Origin: Actinomycetes bacterium
GTDB taxonomy: Bacteria > Actinomycetota > Acidimicrobiia > Acidimicrobiales > RAAP-2
Direction: 5' to 3'
DNA: 64,000 nt
Assembly (NCBI GenBank): GCA_021801235.1
Contig: JAJYYG010000115.1
Location: 1 to 64,000, forward strand
The position numbers and the translations under genes are program-made. The notes under the pieces are model-generated. The model was not told where the DNA came from, ran no database searches, and was given only the letters and a program-made list of their open reading frames with translations. This document shows positions 33,376 to 42,118 of this stretch, piece by piece. The stretch's first letter is position 1. Each line of letters starts with the position of its first letter.

Positions 33376-33388
33376 ACGTTGCATCATA
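33376..33388 (-). promoter_or_regulatory. -10 element of the PadR operon
   Basis: TATGAT (33388-33383, minus strand) lies seven bases before the ATG at 33375, so transcription could begin at the start codon itself, as in many actinobacterial leaderless mRNAs. No clear -35 is visible. Confidence 0.4.
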
Positions 33389-33519
33389 TGGCGTAGTAAG
33401 CACGGGCGCTAGGGGTTCAGTCAGACCGAGCAGCTTCACGGGGTTCCCTGACGGGTACAGATCGACACCGTCTGATCCGAGGCCCTCGTCGTCCGGAAGT
33501 TTCGTTATACGATAATCTG

Positions 33520-33753
33520 GTGGAGATTCGAGAGTCGGCACTCAAACATGGCTGCACTGCCGACGACGTCCGCCACGCCATCACCAACGCGCTCGTTGCC
33601 TACGACGACATGGACGGTCCCTATGTGCTCTACCTCGGCCCCGACATCACCGGCACCCTGCTCGAAGTGCTGACCGCCGTGGACGAACAGGGCGAGGAGA
33701 TCGCCTTCCACGCCATGCCGGTGCGCCGGAAGTACAGGAGGCTGCTTCCATGA
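33520..33753 (+). CDS. putative toxin of a type II TA module
   Basis: The 77-residue product (IRESALKHGCTADDVRHAI; GPDITGTLLEVLTAVDEQGEE; FHAMPVRRKYRRLLP) has the size, basic end and partner gene of a small toxin in the BrnT/DUF4258-like style. Its ATG-less start (GTG 33520) is six bases after TACGAT, a possible -10, so it may be leaderless. It overlaps the antitoxin gene by 4 bp. Confidence 0.6.
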   Translation: MEIRESALKHGCTADDVRHAITNALVAYDDMDGPYVLYLGPDITGTLLEVLTAVDEQGEEIAFHAMPVRRKYRRLLP

Positions 33754-34016
33754 CCGAACCCCGCAAAGCCAAGACCGGCGAGCCGATGGACAAGGACTTC
33801 TGGCGGCGGGCCGAAGAGAAGGCCGAGGCCGGTCTCGACCCCTCCCGCCTGCGCCGCAGAGTCGGTCGCCCCACCCTCGGTGCCGATGCGGCAGAGCTGA
33901 CCGCCGTGCGGCTCCCCCCTGAGGTCCGCCGGGCACTGGACGACCGGGCCGCCGAAGAGCACACTTCCGCCAGTGAGGTCATCCGCCGCGCCCTGGACCA
34001 GTACCTCGCGAGTTAG
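33750..34016 (+). CDS. ribbon-helix-helix antitoxin
   Basis: The 88-residue protein ends in TAVRLPPEVRRALDDRAAEEHTSASEVIRRALDQYLAS, a ribbon-helix-helix DNA-binding pattern. The N-terminal EKAEAGLDPSRLRRRVGRP would wrap the toxin. The ATG at 33750 overlaps the toxin stop. It should neutralise the toxin and repress the module. Confidence 0.7.
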   Translation: MTEPRKAKTGEPMDKDFWRRAEEKAEAGLDPSRLRRRVGRPTLGADAAELTAVRLPPEVRRALDDRAAEEHTSASEVIRRALDQYLAS

Positions 34017-34529
34017 TCGGTCAGTTCGTCCAGCGCACGGAGACCGGCCAACAACTCGCCCGAGTTCGAATAGCGACAACGCAACACCACGATGTGCCAT
34101 GAATAGCCAACCGGTGTCCCCCTGACGGGAGGGCACCGGTGGCGCGTCCGGGCCCGGTTTGGCGCTCGGCGGGCTGGTCTCGCAGCCGGCCGGCACCCAG
34201 AAGTAGGGAGGAACGTGGCGTCGGTGACCCGCGGTGAGTAGGCCGCCGCCGGCATCTCCTCGCGCTGTTCCGTACCGTGCTGCACCTGCCATGCCGGGTC
34301 CTCCAACGGTTCGCCGCTCGAGGTTGCCCGGTCATCGTGACCGGTCCATTGCAACGACAGTTGGAACTCACCGTTCCCCCTTGGTGTCGATGAGCCGATT
34401 GGCCAGCTCCATCGATGCCAGGGGGGAACCTTGAACGGGTGGACCCTCGCGGGGAGGGCGATGGCCGTCCGTGGGGAGCTCTGATCGCTGTCCGTGGGGA
34501 GATTCACTGGCCGCCGTCATCGCACCGGC
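34017..34529. other. unassigned stretch between the two convergent TA modules
   Basis: Nothing in this 513-bp stretch is a convincing gene. Its base use is less GC-biased at third positions than its neighbours. A minus-strand frame (34013-34507) shows only patches of coding character. It looks like decayed sequence. Confidence 0.5.
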
Positions 34530-34817
34530 TCAGCTGGCCGGGGGGTGCTCCAGGTAGTCGTGCACGGCGCGGCGGATCACCTCGGCCTCGGCAGCCTGTT
34601 CCGCCTGGGCTCGGGCCCGGAGCTGGTCCCGCAGATCGGGCGGGAACCGGACCGAGGTGTTCCCAGCCGGCGCCGAACCGAGGAGGGGACGGCCACCAGG
34701 CCGGCGGACACGGTGTTCGGTGTCCAGGCCGGCCTCCGCCTGCTCCGCTGCCTTCACGATCAGCTCGTCGGTAATCGATCGACTGCCGATCGTGAGGGGT
34801 GGTCGCTTGGTGGTCAT
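34530..34817 (-). CDS. ribbon-helix-helix antitoxin, second copy
   Basis: The 95-residue protein is homologous to the antitoxin at 33750: AEQAEAGLD, GGRPLLG, TSVRFPPDLRDQLRARAQAEQ and AEVIRRAVHDYLEH line up. The ATG at 34817 overlaps the stop of the degenerate toxin. It converges on the intact module. Confidence 0.65.
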   Translation of the reverse strand: MTTKRPPLTIGSRSITDELIVKAAEQAEAGLDTEHRVRRPGGRPLLGSAPAGNTSVRFPPDLRDQLRARAQAEQAAEAEVIRRAVHDYLEHPPAS

Positions 34818-35005
34818 GGTCGGGACCTCCGTTCTCCGGGCCACAGATGTGCGTGCTTCGCTCGCATGGACAGGGCGTGAACGACGACCACCGTCCCCTC
34901 GTCGGCCACCAGGGCAGCCAGCTCCAGCCGATTGCCGGCGCGGTCCGGGTCGAGGATCAAGGTCATGGGAGTGTCTTCGTCCAGTGCATCAGGGTCGTCT
35001 CCCAC
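34814..35005 (-). pseudogene. truncated toxin of the second TA module
   Basis: LILDPDRAGNRLELAALVAD and VHALSMRAKHAHLW match the C-terminal two-thirds of the toxin at 33520. The N-terminal helix (IRESALKHG...) is missing. The reading frame is closed by a stop at 35044-35042, so the missing part is not just upstream in frame. It is probably inactive. Confidence 0.55.
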
Positions 35006-35041
35006 GTAGCCGGAGGCACTCCTCGACCGGTCACGGCCGAG

Positions 35042-35925
35042 TCACACCGGCTGTTGCGACCGATGCGCCTCGGCTGCGGCTTCCGCGGCATCGACCGTTG
35101 CACGCACTCCGTTCTCCACGACATGTTGACCGACGGCGACGAAGTACTCGAGGCTCGCCGGCCGGTCCACCACCAGCCCGGAGACCTTGTCCCGGTTGGA
35201 GACGTGGAGCAGGACGCCGCTCCCGTCGGTGGTCGAGGTCATGGCGATCAGCTTCGTGTACGCCCACTCCCGCGTCGCCTTCGCACCGACGAACACCACC
35301 CGTCGGTCGGTGACGACGACCCGGCCGCGGTCGACGGGCGTCTGCACCTCCGGCCCGGCCACGTAGTGCCCACGATTCTGCCCCACCCGGACCCGCATGC
35401 CACCCACGTGGACCGGAACACTGACACCTGCCGATCCGCCCTGGTAGTGCCCAGCTCCTCGCCTGGGCTCGATGAGTGCCGCGACCCCGACCCAGAGCGC
35501 ATGCTCTCCACGGGCGACGGCGATCCCTCCCGCGTCCACCCCCTCCCCGGTGAGCGCCTTGGCGACCTCGGCGGAACGGTCATCGAGCACCCGCTGCTCG
35601 GCCTCCCAGTGCTGCACCGCCACCGCGTGGGCCTTCTCCCGCTTGTGCTCCTCGTGACGTTCCCAGTACGTCGACGGAGCAGATGCCGGTGCACCCGCCG
35701 GGAGGCGCGTGGGCACAGGCGCGGGGGGGACGGGCGGTGCAGGATCCGTGTGAGACGGGGGCGCGGGTGGGATGGCGGGAACCCAGAACGTCCACCCGGG
35801 AGGAGCGGGCGGCCAACCGGGATCGGGCTGCCAGCCGGCCGGTGGCACCCATCCGGCCGGGGGGGGGCGGGCCAACCCGGGGGCGGGTCGAACCGCCACT
35901 GCATCCCGGACATCGACTCGGCCAT
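35042..35925 (-). pseudogene. Pro/Trp-rich protein with an apparent frameshift
   Basis: From ATG 35925 the frame reads MAESMSGMQWRFDPPPGWPAPP, then shifts at a run of nine G (35859-35867). In the other frame the protein continues PAGWVPPAGWQPDPGWPPAPPGW and about 240 residues more, ending at 35042. Ten G would join them perfectly. The C-terminal part (TPVDRGRVVVTDRRVVFVGAK) resembles a PH-like or short-SHOCT-type domain. It could be a pseudogene, a switchable gene or a sequencing error. Confidence 0.55.
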
Positions 35926-36024
35926 CCGGACAGCGTAGGCAGCCTGCTCCCCGCCCGCCCGGCTCGCGACATCGGCCGGCACGACCCACGCCCCGACCCC
36001 GTGCTGACTACGTTGTGGGGACCG

Positions 36025-38880
36025 ATGCGCCACCGCCCAGACCGCTCGACCGACCCGATACCGCCTGCCGCCCCCCGGGTCGCCATCCCGGTCACGGAGC
36101 AGCTGCGGCGGGCCCGCGGTCGTACGGTGGCGACCGCGGTGGTCGGTGTCGTCCTGGTCTCCGGCCTCGTGGCCGCGGTGCTGGCCGGCGGAACCAGCTC
36201 CAGTGCGACCACCACCTCCGGGACCGCACCCGGAGGGGTATCCCCCGGTCCCGGGCCAGGTGCGGAACCAGGGGGCGGGGGGAGCGCTTCCGGCGCCGGG
36301 GAGCCCTCGCGGGTAACCACCGCATCGTGTCCGTGGCTGAGAGAGGCGATGGCGAGGGGGGACACGCCGGCTGCGCTCGCCTCCCTGGTGGTGGGGAAGA
36401 TGACCCTGAAGGAGAAGCTCGGCGAGATCGTTCTGGTGAGCACCCATGGCTACGAGAACGTCGACTCCGGGGTGCCCCGCCTGTGCATCCCGAGCCTCTC
36501 CCTCCAGGACGGGCCGGCCGGCCTCGCCTACGGCGATACCAACGTCACCCAGCTCCCGGCTCCGCTCGGGATCGCTGCCAGCTTCGACACGACCCTCGCC
36601 CGGCAGTACGGGACGGTCCTCGGCTCGGAGGCCCGGGGCCAGGGCCTCGATGTCGTCCAAGGTCCCAACCTGAACATCGACCGTGTCCCGCAGAACGGGC
36701 GCGCGTTCGAGGGGTTCGGCGAGGACCCGTTCCTCGTGTCGTCCATGGGTGTGGCCGACATCGAGGGCATCCAGTCCCAGGGGGAGCTGGCCCAGGCCAA
36801 GCACCTGGTGGCGTACAACCAGGAGACCAACCGTGGAGCGTTGGACGCGGTGGTCTCCAGTCGCACCCTCCACGAGATCTACCTGGCTCCCTTCGAGGCC
36901 GCCGTGCGCACCGGGCACGTCGCCTCGGTGATGTGCGCCTACCCCCAGCTCAACGGCGTGTTCCAATGTCAGGATCCCCAGCTGGTCCAGCTCCTCGACC
37001 AGTGGGGGTTCAGCGGGTTCGTCCGTTCCGACCTCGGAGCGGCCCACGATCCGGTGGCGGCACTCGAAGCCGGGGTCTCGCTCCTGAAGCCGGGGAGTGT
37101 CGCCGCCCTGGCCACCTCGGTCCACGAGGGTATTCTGCCCGTCCCCGTGGTGGACGCCGCCGTCGAACGGGTGCTCACCGAGATGTTCGCCACCGGCCTC
37201 GTCGGCCGCCAGCTGACCGGGACCCCCGGGACGCCGGTCGATACCCTCGCGCACCGCCAGTTCGCGCTCCGTGCGGCCGAGGATTCGACCGTGCTGCTGC
37301 GCAACCGGGGTGCCGTCCTCCCCCTCCGGACGGCGCGGCTCCACTCCGTGGCCGTGATCGGCGCCGACGCCGACTCGGTGCCGGTGACGGCCGGGTTCGG
37401 AAGCGCCGGGGTGGTCGCCCCGTACACGGTCACCCCGGTCGCCGCCATCCGCGCCCGCGTCGGCACCAAGGTCTCGGTCCGGGTCGTCGACGGGGGAAGT
37501 ACCACCCGCCCCTACCCGCCGATCCCGTCCCGGTACCTCACCCCGTCGGTCGGCACCGGCCACGGGCTGACCCTCACCGTGACCCCCCAGGCCGGCGTCA
37601 CCGGGACCCTCCAGATGGTCGATCCCAACATCGCCGTCGACCTGCGGGCCCACCCCTCCGTCCTGGCCGTCACCCCGTCCGCAGGGGCGAACCCGCCCCC
37701 CGACCAGGCCCACCACGGCCTGGGTGCGTCCCGGTCCGGGTTCTCGCCCCGGACCTCGCTGGAGCTCCCCGCCTCGTGGACCAACGTCAGCGCAACGTGG
37801 ACGGGTACCCTCACCCCGCCCCAGACCGGCGTCTACGCCTTCTCCCTCGACGGATCCGGTGGCGCCGTCTTGAGCCTCGACGGCGCACCTGTCGTCTCCG
37901 ACCCCGAGAGCCACGTGCACGGGATCTGGTCGCAGTCCGTCTCCCTCGTCGCAGGCCATGCCTACCGGGTGCTCCTCAGCTGGGACCCGTTCGACTCGAC
38001 TGCGCTCGGTGGTCCACAGCGACTGATCCCGAGCAGCCTCCGCCTCGGTTGGGAGTTCGCCGGGGACCCGATCGCGTCGGCCGCGGCGGCGGCACGGCGC
38101 TCGTCCGTGGCGATCGTGTTCGCCGGCGACTACAGCTCGGAGGGGTTCGACCGGCCCTCCCTCTCCCTGCCGGGTGACCAGAACGCCCTCATCGCCGCGG
38201 TCGCCGCCGCCAACCCTCGCACCGTGGTGGTCCTCAACACCGGCGGGCCGGTGACGATGCCGTGGCTCGACCGGGTGGCCGGTGTCGTGGAGGGTTGGTA
38301 CCCGGGCCAGGTGGACGGGGCCGCTATCGCCGCCGTGCTGTTCGGAGCGGTCGACCCGTCCGGTCACCTCCCGGTCACCTTCCCCGTCAGCATGGCCGCG
38401 TCGCCGATCAACACGCCTGCCCAGTGGCCCGGCATCGGCCTGACCTCCACCTACTCGGAGGGTCTCGACGTCGGGTACCGCTACTACAACGCCACCGGGG
38501 TCAAGCCCCTCTTCCCCTTCGGGTTCGGCCTGTCCTACACCGGCTTCTCCCTCCACCACCTGTCCGTGCACCAGACCGCATCGGGGGTGACGCTCACCGT
38601 CCGCGTCACCGATTTCGGCCGTACCGCCGGCACCGCCGTCCCCCAGGCATACCTCACCTTCCCCACCTCGGCAGGCGAGCCACCCGACCAGTTGGTGGCC
38701 TTCGCCCCGGTGACCCTTCGAGCCGGCCAGACCACCACCCAGGTCCTGCGCGTGCCCTCCAGCGCGTTCCGGTGCTACCTCGGGGGGGCGTGGACCACGG
38801 TCCCCGGCACCTACGGCATCGCGGTCGGACAGTCCTCGGCGGTCCTTCCGCTGCGGGCCACCGTCACCGTCACGTCGTGA
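36025..38880 (+). CDS. secreted glycoside hydrolase family 3 (beta-glucosidase-like)
   Basis: The 951-residue protein has an N-terminal signal or anchor helix (VATAVVGVVLVSGLVAAVLAGG) and a Gly/Ser linker. The GH3 barrel carries KHLVAYNQETNR, with the nucleophile Asp in GFVRSDLGA. A PA14-like insert lies near 600-700, then the second domain, and a fibronectin III-like end (LSYTGFSLHHLSV). It probably releases terminal sugars outside the cell. Substrate unknown. Confidence 0.85.
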   Translation: MRHRPDRSTDPIPPAAPRVAIPVTEQLRRARGRTVATAVVGVVLVSGLVAAVLAGGTSSSATTTSGTAPGGVSPGPGPGAEPGGGGSASGAGEPSRVTTASCPWLREAMARGDTPAALASLVVGKMTLKEKLGEIVLVSTHGYENVDSGVPRLCIPSLSLQDGPAGLAYGDTNVTQLPAPLGIAASFDTTLARQYGTVLGSEARGQGLDVVQGPNLNIDRVPQNGRAFEGFGEDPFLVSSMGVADIEGIQSQGELAQAKHLVAYNQETNRGALDAVVSSRTLHEIYLAPFEAAVRTGHVASVMCAYPQLNGVFQCQDPQLVQLLDQWGFSGFVRSDLGAAHDPVAALEAGVSLLKPGSVAALATSVHEGILPVPVVDAAVERVLTEMFATGLVGRQLTGTPGTPVDTLAHRQFALRAAEDSTVLLRNRGAVLPLRTARLHSVAVIGADADSVPVTAGFGSAGVVAPYTVTPVAAIRARVGTKVSVRVVDGGSTTRPYPPIPSRYLTPSVGTGHGLTLTVTPQAGVTGTLQMVDPNIAVDLRAHPSVLAVTPSAGANPPPDQAHHGLGASRSGFSPRTSLELPASWTNVSATWTGTLTPPQTGVYAFSLDGSGGAVLSLDGAPVVSDPESHVHGIWSQSVSLVAGHAYRVLLSWDPFDSTALGGPQRLIPSSLRLGWEFAGDPIASAAAAARRSSVAIVFAGDYSSEGFDRPSLSLPGDQNALIAAVAAANPRTVVVLNTGGPVTMPWLDRVAGVVEGWYPGQVDGAAIAAVLFGAVDPSGHLPVTFPVSMAASPINTPAQWPGIGLTSTYSEGLDVGYRYYNATGVKPLFPFGFGLSYTGFSLHHLSVHQTASGVTLTVRVTDFGRTAGTAVPQAYLTFPTSAGEPPDQLVAFAPVTLRAGQTTTQVLRVPSSAFRCYLGGAWTTVPGTYGIAVGQSSAVLPLRATVTVTS

Positions 38881-40129
38881 CGGGTGGCACGAGCACGCCC
38901 ACCAGCTCGACGTGCTCGGTCATCGGGAACAGGTCGAAGGCCCGGAGCGAGGGCATCGTCCACCCGGCGTCCGTGAGGACCCGTAGGTCGCGTGCGAACG
39001 TCGCCGCATCGCACGAGACGAAGGCGACCCGCCGGGGAGACGGGCGCAGGTCCCTCAGGGAGGCCATCACCGGTCGGCCGGCGCCCTCGCGCGCGGGGTC
39101 GAGGACGACCAGGTCGGGGCTCCCGATCCGGGATGCCACCAGATCGGCGTCCACCGCGGCCCGCAGGACGGACACCTGCGGGAAGCCGCGCGCCGAGACC
39201 GTCAGGTCCTCGCATGCCCGGGCGTTCCTCTCCACGGCCAGCACCGATCCACTCGCGCCGACGGCATCCGCCAGCATCAGGGTGAAGAGTCCGGCACCGG
39301 CGTACAGATCGACGGTCCGCTCCCCCGCCATCGGCTCGAGGCCGTCGAGCACGGCAGAGGCCAACACGGCGGGAGCACCCCGGTGGGCCTGCCAGAACAC
39401 GCCCCCGGAGACCCGGTACCGGTGCCCCAGCACCTCGGTGTCCATCCCGCCGGGCTCCTGCACGGTCCGCCCGTCGACCACACAGCCGGCGTCGAGCCGG
39501 GGCACGTCCATCGGCCGGCCCCGGGCGGTCGTGACGGTGACCACGGCGCCGGACGGCCCGCCACCCGACCGGGCGGGCAGGGCCGCCACCTCCACGGTCC
39601 GGGCCCCGCGCCAACGGTGCCGACCGGCGTCCACCCCGTTGACGTCGTCGGAGGCGACCGGGCAGGACGCCACCGGTTCGACCTCATGGGACCGGTGCCG
39701 GCGCAGCCCGATCCGCCCGCTGCGGTCCACGGAGAACCGGACGCGGGTGCGCCACCCCATCCCGTCGGTCTCCCCCGGGGCCGGCTCGACGACCACCGAT
39801 CGCGTGTCGCCGGCGACACGGCGGAGCTGCTCGGCGACGAGCTGCTCCTTCAGTCGGCGCTGGGCGGGGAGGGCCACGTGCTGCCAGTCGCAGCCCCCGC
39901 ACCTCCCGGGTCCGGCGTGGCGGCACGGCGGCGCCACCCGGTCGGGGGAGGCGGAGAGAACCGCCACCGCGTCGGCGCGCAGGAAGGACGCCGTCTCCGC
40001 GGTCACCTCGGCCACGACCCGCTCTCCGGGGAGGGCATGGCGGACGAACACCACCCGGCCGTCGGGCGCCCTCGCGACGCAGCCGCCTCCGGCGGCAGGC
40101 GCTCCCGTCTCCAGCTCCATCCGTGGCAT
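38870..40129 (-). CDS. RNA m5U methyltransferase, TrmA/RumA family
   Basis: The 419-residue enzyme has a TRAM-like N-terminus, the cysteine cluster CRHAGPGRCGGC with SCPVAS (4Fe-4S), SAM motif VDLYAGAGLFTLML, LDPAREGA and the catalytic FVSCDAATFARD. It methylates uridine in tRNA or rRNA. The gene overlaps the GH3 gene's end by 11 bp. Start ATG 40129. Confidence 0.85.
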   Translation of the reverse strand: MPRMELETGAPAAGGGCVARAPDGRVVFVRHALPGERVVAEVTAETASFLRADAVAVLSASPDRVAPPCRHAGPGRCGGCDWQHVALPAQRRLKEQLVAEQLRRVAGDTRSVVVEPAPGETDGMGWRTRVRFSVDRSGRIGLRRHRSHEVEPVASCPVASDDVNGVDAGRHRWRGARTVEVAALPARSGGGPSGAVVTVTTARGRPMDVPRLDAGCVVDGRTVQEPGGMDTEVLGHRYRVSGGVFWQAHRGAPAVLASAVLDGLEPMAGERTVDLYAGAGLFTLMLADAVGASGSVLAVERNARACEDLTVSARGFPQVSVLRAAVDADLVASRIGSPDLVVLDPAREGAGRPVMASLRDLRPSPRRVAFVSCDAATFARDLRVLTDAGWTMPSLRAFDLFPMTEHVELVGVLVPPVTT

Positions 40130-40265
40130 GCCAGCGTCATAGCACGCATCCCGGGACCGGGAGCGGGCGGCGACGAGGGTACGGCGGGAGGAGGTACGTT
40201 GCCACGGGGGTGCACTGTCCACCGGTCACCGCGCCCGCCGCCGAGCCAGGAGAGGAACCACCACC

Positions 40266-40925
40266 ATGGACGTCTACGAGGCGCTGTACACGACGCGGGC
40301 GATGCGGCGGGTGAGGCCCGACCCGGTTCCGATCGAGGTGCAGGAGCGGATCCTCGACGCGGCCATCCGGGCGCCGTCGGGGGGAAACACCCAGAACTGG
40401 CGGTTCCTCCTCGTGGACGACCCCGGCGTCATCGGGCGCATCGCCCCCCTGTACCGGAACGCCATCGACCAGCTCTGGACGACCGTCTATGCCGACCGGC
40501 TGGCGGCCGCCGAAGCCGACCCGGAGGCGCCCGAGAGCATCCAGATGCTCAAGGTGAGACGATCGGCCGACTGGCTGGCCGACCACTTCGCCGACGTACC
40601 CCTGTACCTGTTCGCCTTCGTCCAGGCCGATCCGACGGGAGGGTCGATCTTCCCCGCCGTGTGGAGCGCGCAGCTGGCGGCGCGGGCGGAGGGCGTCGGC
40701 AGCTCGCTCACCGCGGTGCTCGGCTTCTTCCACCGCGACGAGGTCCTCGGCATCCTCGGCGTCCCGGAAGGCCAGAGTTGGACGATGGCGTGCTGCGTCA
40801 GCTTCGGCTACCCGACCGGCCGATGGGGTGTCGCCCCGCGCCGTCCGGTGCAGGAGGTGTCCTTCCGCAACCGATGGGGAGATCCGGTGGGGTTCGCGGT
40901 CGACCAGCCCCTCTGGCAGCCTTGA
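40266..40925 (+). CDS. nitroreductase-family flavoprotein
   Basis: The 219-residue protein starts YEALYTTRAMRRVRPDPVP, followed by AAIRAPSGGNTQNWRFLLV, the FMN-binding signature, and ends VGFAVDQPLWQP. It would use FMN and NAD(P)H to reduce nitro groups, quinones or a related substrate. ATG 40266 is preceded by AGGAG. Confidence 0.8.
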   Translation: MDVYEALYTTRAMRRVRPDPVPIEVQERILDAAIRAPSGGNTQNWRFLLVDDPGVIGRIAPLYRNAIDQLWTTVYADRLAAAEADPEAPESIQMLKVRRSADWLADHFADVPLYLFAFVQADPTGGSIFPAVWSAQLAARAEGVGSSLTAVLGFFHRDEVLGILGVPEGQSWTMACCVSFGYPTGRWGVAPRRPVQEVSFRNRWGDPVGFAVDQPLWQP

Positions 40926-41066
40926 CCGGGGTCGCGGCCCGACCGCCCACGCACCGCCCGCAGGTGTGCAACACTCTCGCGTATCGCGGCCCGTCCCGGA
41001 GCGGAACCCCGGGCGGCAGCGGCCCTGGCCTGCCCGGCGACCGCCGCGGGGTGCCAGGGAAGCATC

Positions 41067-41137
41067 GCGGGTGTAGCTCAATGGTAGAGCCTCTGCCTTC
41101 CAAGCAGATTACGCGGGTTCGATTCCCGTCACCCGCT
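41067..41137 (+). tRNA. tRNA-Gly (anticodon TCC)
   Basis: GCGGGTG/CACCCGC acceptor, D-arm around TAGCTCAATGGTAGAGC, anticodon stem CTCTGC with loop CTTCCAA (anticodon TCC) and T-arm CGGGTTCGATTCCCG. Discriminator T, CCA not encoded. It shares 18 identical bases with the tmRNA T-arm. Confidence 0.95.
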
Positions 41138-41301
41138 CTCGAGCTTTCGTTCCGGAGCCTCCGGTCAGGGCATCGATCGAGGGCGCAAGACAGCGGGAAC
41201 CGAGTCCGGATGGTCCACACCACTCGCTGGAACTCGACTCCCTGTCTGGTCGACGGAGGCGGGTCCGAGACTGCGGCCTCGCCCGACCTGAGCCCGGATG
41301 G

Positions 41302-41718
41302 CTACCGAAGGTCGGTGGGGTACGCGACCGCGATCTCTTCGATCACCGGGGAGAACTCGCGTCGATTGTTGGTGATGAAGCGGTCGGCACCGGCCGACAC
41401 GGCCGTGGCGAGATGTACAGCATCCGCCGATCTCAAGCCGTACGAAGCACCGAGCGCCACCGCCAGTGAGGCGATCGCCTCGTCCAGAGGGCAGAGGTCG
41501 CGCCGACCGAGCAGGGCGGCAAGGGCCCGGACCTCGTCGTCAGTACCGGAGCGGGTCGGCTTGGCGAGCACCTCGGGCACGAGCAGCATGGACCCCACTC
41601 CGGCGAAGACGCCGGAATCGTGTGGCGGAGGATCCGGGAACAGCGCCAACACCGGGTTGCCGAGAGGATGGCCTGGCACCGCGGCGTACATCAGCACATC
41701 GGCGTCGAACGCGTCCAT
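41302..41718 (-). CDS. PIN-domain toxin (VapC-like)
   Basis: The 138-residue protein has the acidic PIN positions: DAFDADVLMY, EVLAKP, SADAVHLATA and ADRFITNN. These form an Mg-dependent RNase site. The ATG overlaps the stop of the damaged antitoxin gene (TGATG). No intact antitoxin is seen, so it must be inactive, silent or neutralised from elsewhere. Confidence 0.75.
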   Translation of the reverse strand: MDAFDADVLMYAAVPGHPLGNPVLALFPDPPPHDSGVFAGVGSMLLVPEVLAKPTRSGTDDEVRALAALLGRRDLCPLDEAIASLAVALGASYGLRSADAVHLATAVSAGADRFITNNRREFSPVIEEIAVAYPTDLR

Positions 41719-42024
41719 CAGGGCCGTGCATCCCGAGCAGTCCTGATCGCGCCCGCCAACTCGTCGGCACGATCAGCAGTGACGGCCGTGGTCGACGAAA
41801 GGGGACTGCGCCGTCCGGCCGCGAGTGCCGCCAGGATCTGGTCCGCCGTTCGCAGTGCCCGCTCCGCGCGACGGTGACGGAGCGCGTCCGGGCGCACGAC
41901 GACCGCCACCGGTCGACCGTGACGGGTGATCGTGACGGGTGATCGTGACCTCGTCCCCGCTCCCGACGCGGTCAAGGACCTCCGGAAGCGTCTTCCGGGC
42001 CTCGCTGATCGACATCGTCCCCAT
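41718..42024 (-). pseudogene. Phd/YefM-like antitoxin, frameshifted by a 13-bp duplication
   Basis: The frame begins MGTMSISEARKTLPEVLDRVGSGDEVTITRH, an antitoxin start, then shifts at a perfect tandem duplication of GACGGGTGATCGT (41921-41933 and 41934-41946). Removing one copy restores HGRPVAVVVRPDALRHRRAE and the rest to the TGA at 41720-41718, which overlaps the toxin start. Confidence 0.75.
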
Positions 42025-42118
42025 GTACGCAAGTGGACCTTGTGCTACAAATCACGCCTGTTTCCACGGCAAAGCGGACCGAGGGCGCCGCCCGACGCGC
42101 GCCGACGACCGGGCCCGG

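Noticed and set aside
34013-34507. 164-codon minus-strand frame between the TA modules
   Set aside because: It has only local coding character, no family and no plausible start signal.
35248-38571. Minus-strand frame of about 1100 codons across the GH3 gene
   Set aside because: It is mostly the complement of the GH3 gene, which has clear domains. Only its last part near 35925 is real and belongs to the frameshifted gene.
31750-41128. 18 identical bases (ACGCGGGTTCGATTCCCG) in tmRNA and tRNA-Gly, as possible attachment sites
   Set aside because: The match is exactly the conserved T-arm shared by these RNAs; no integrase gene and no match beyond the T-arm were found, so it is not evidence of an integrated element by itself.
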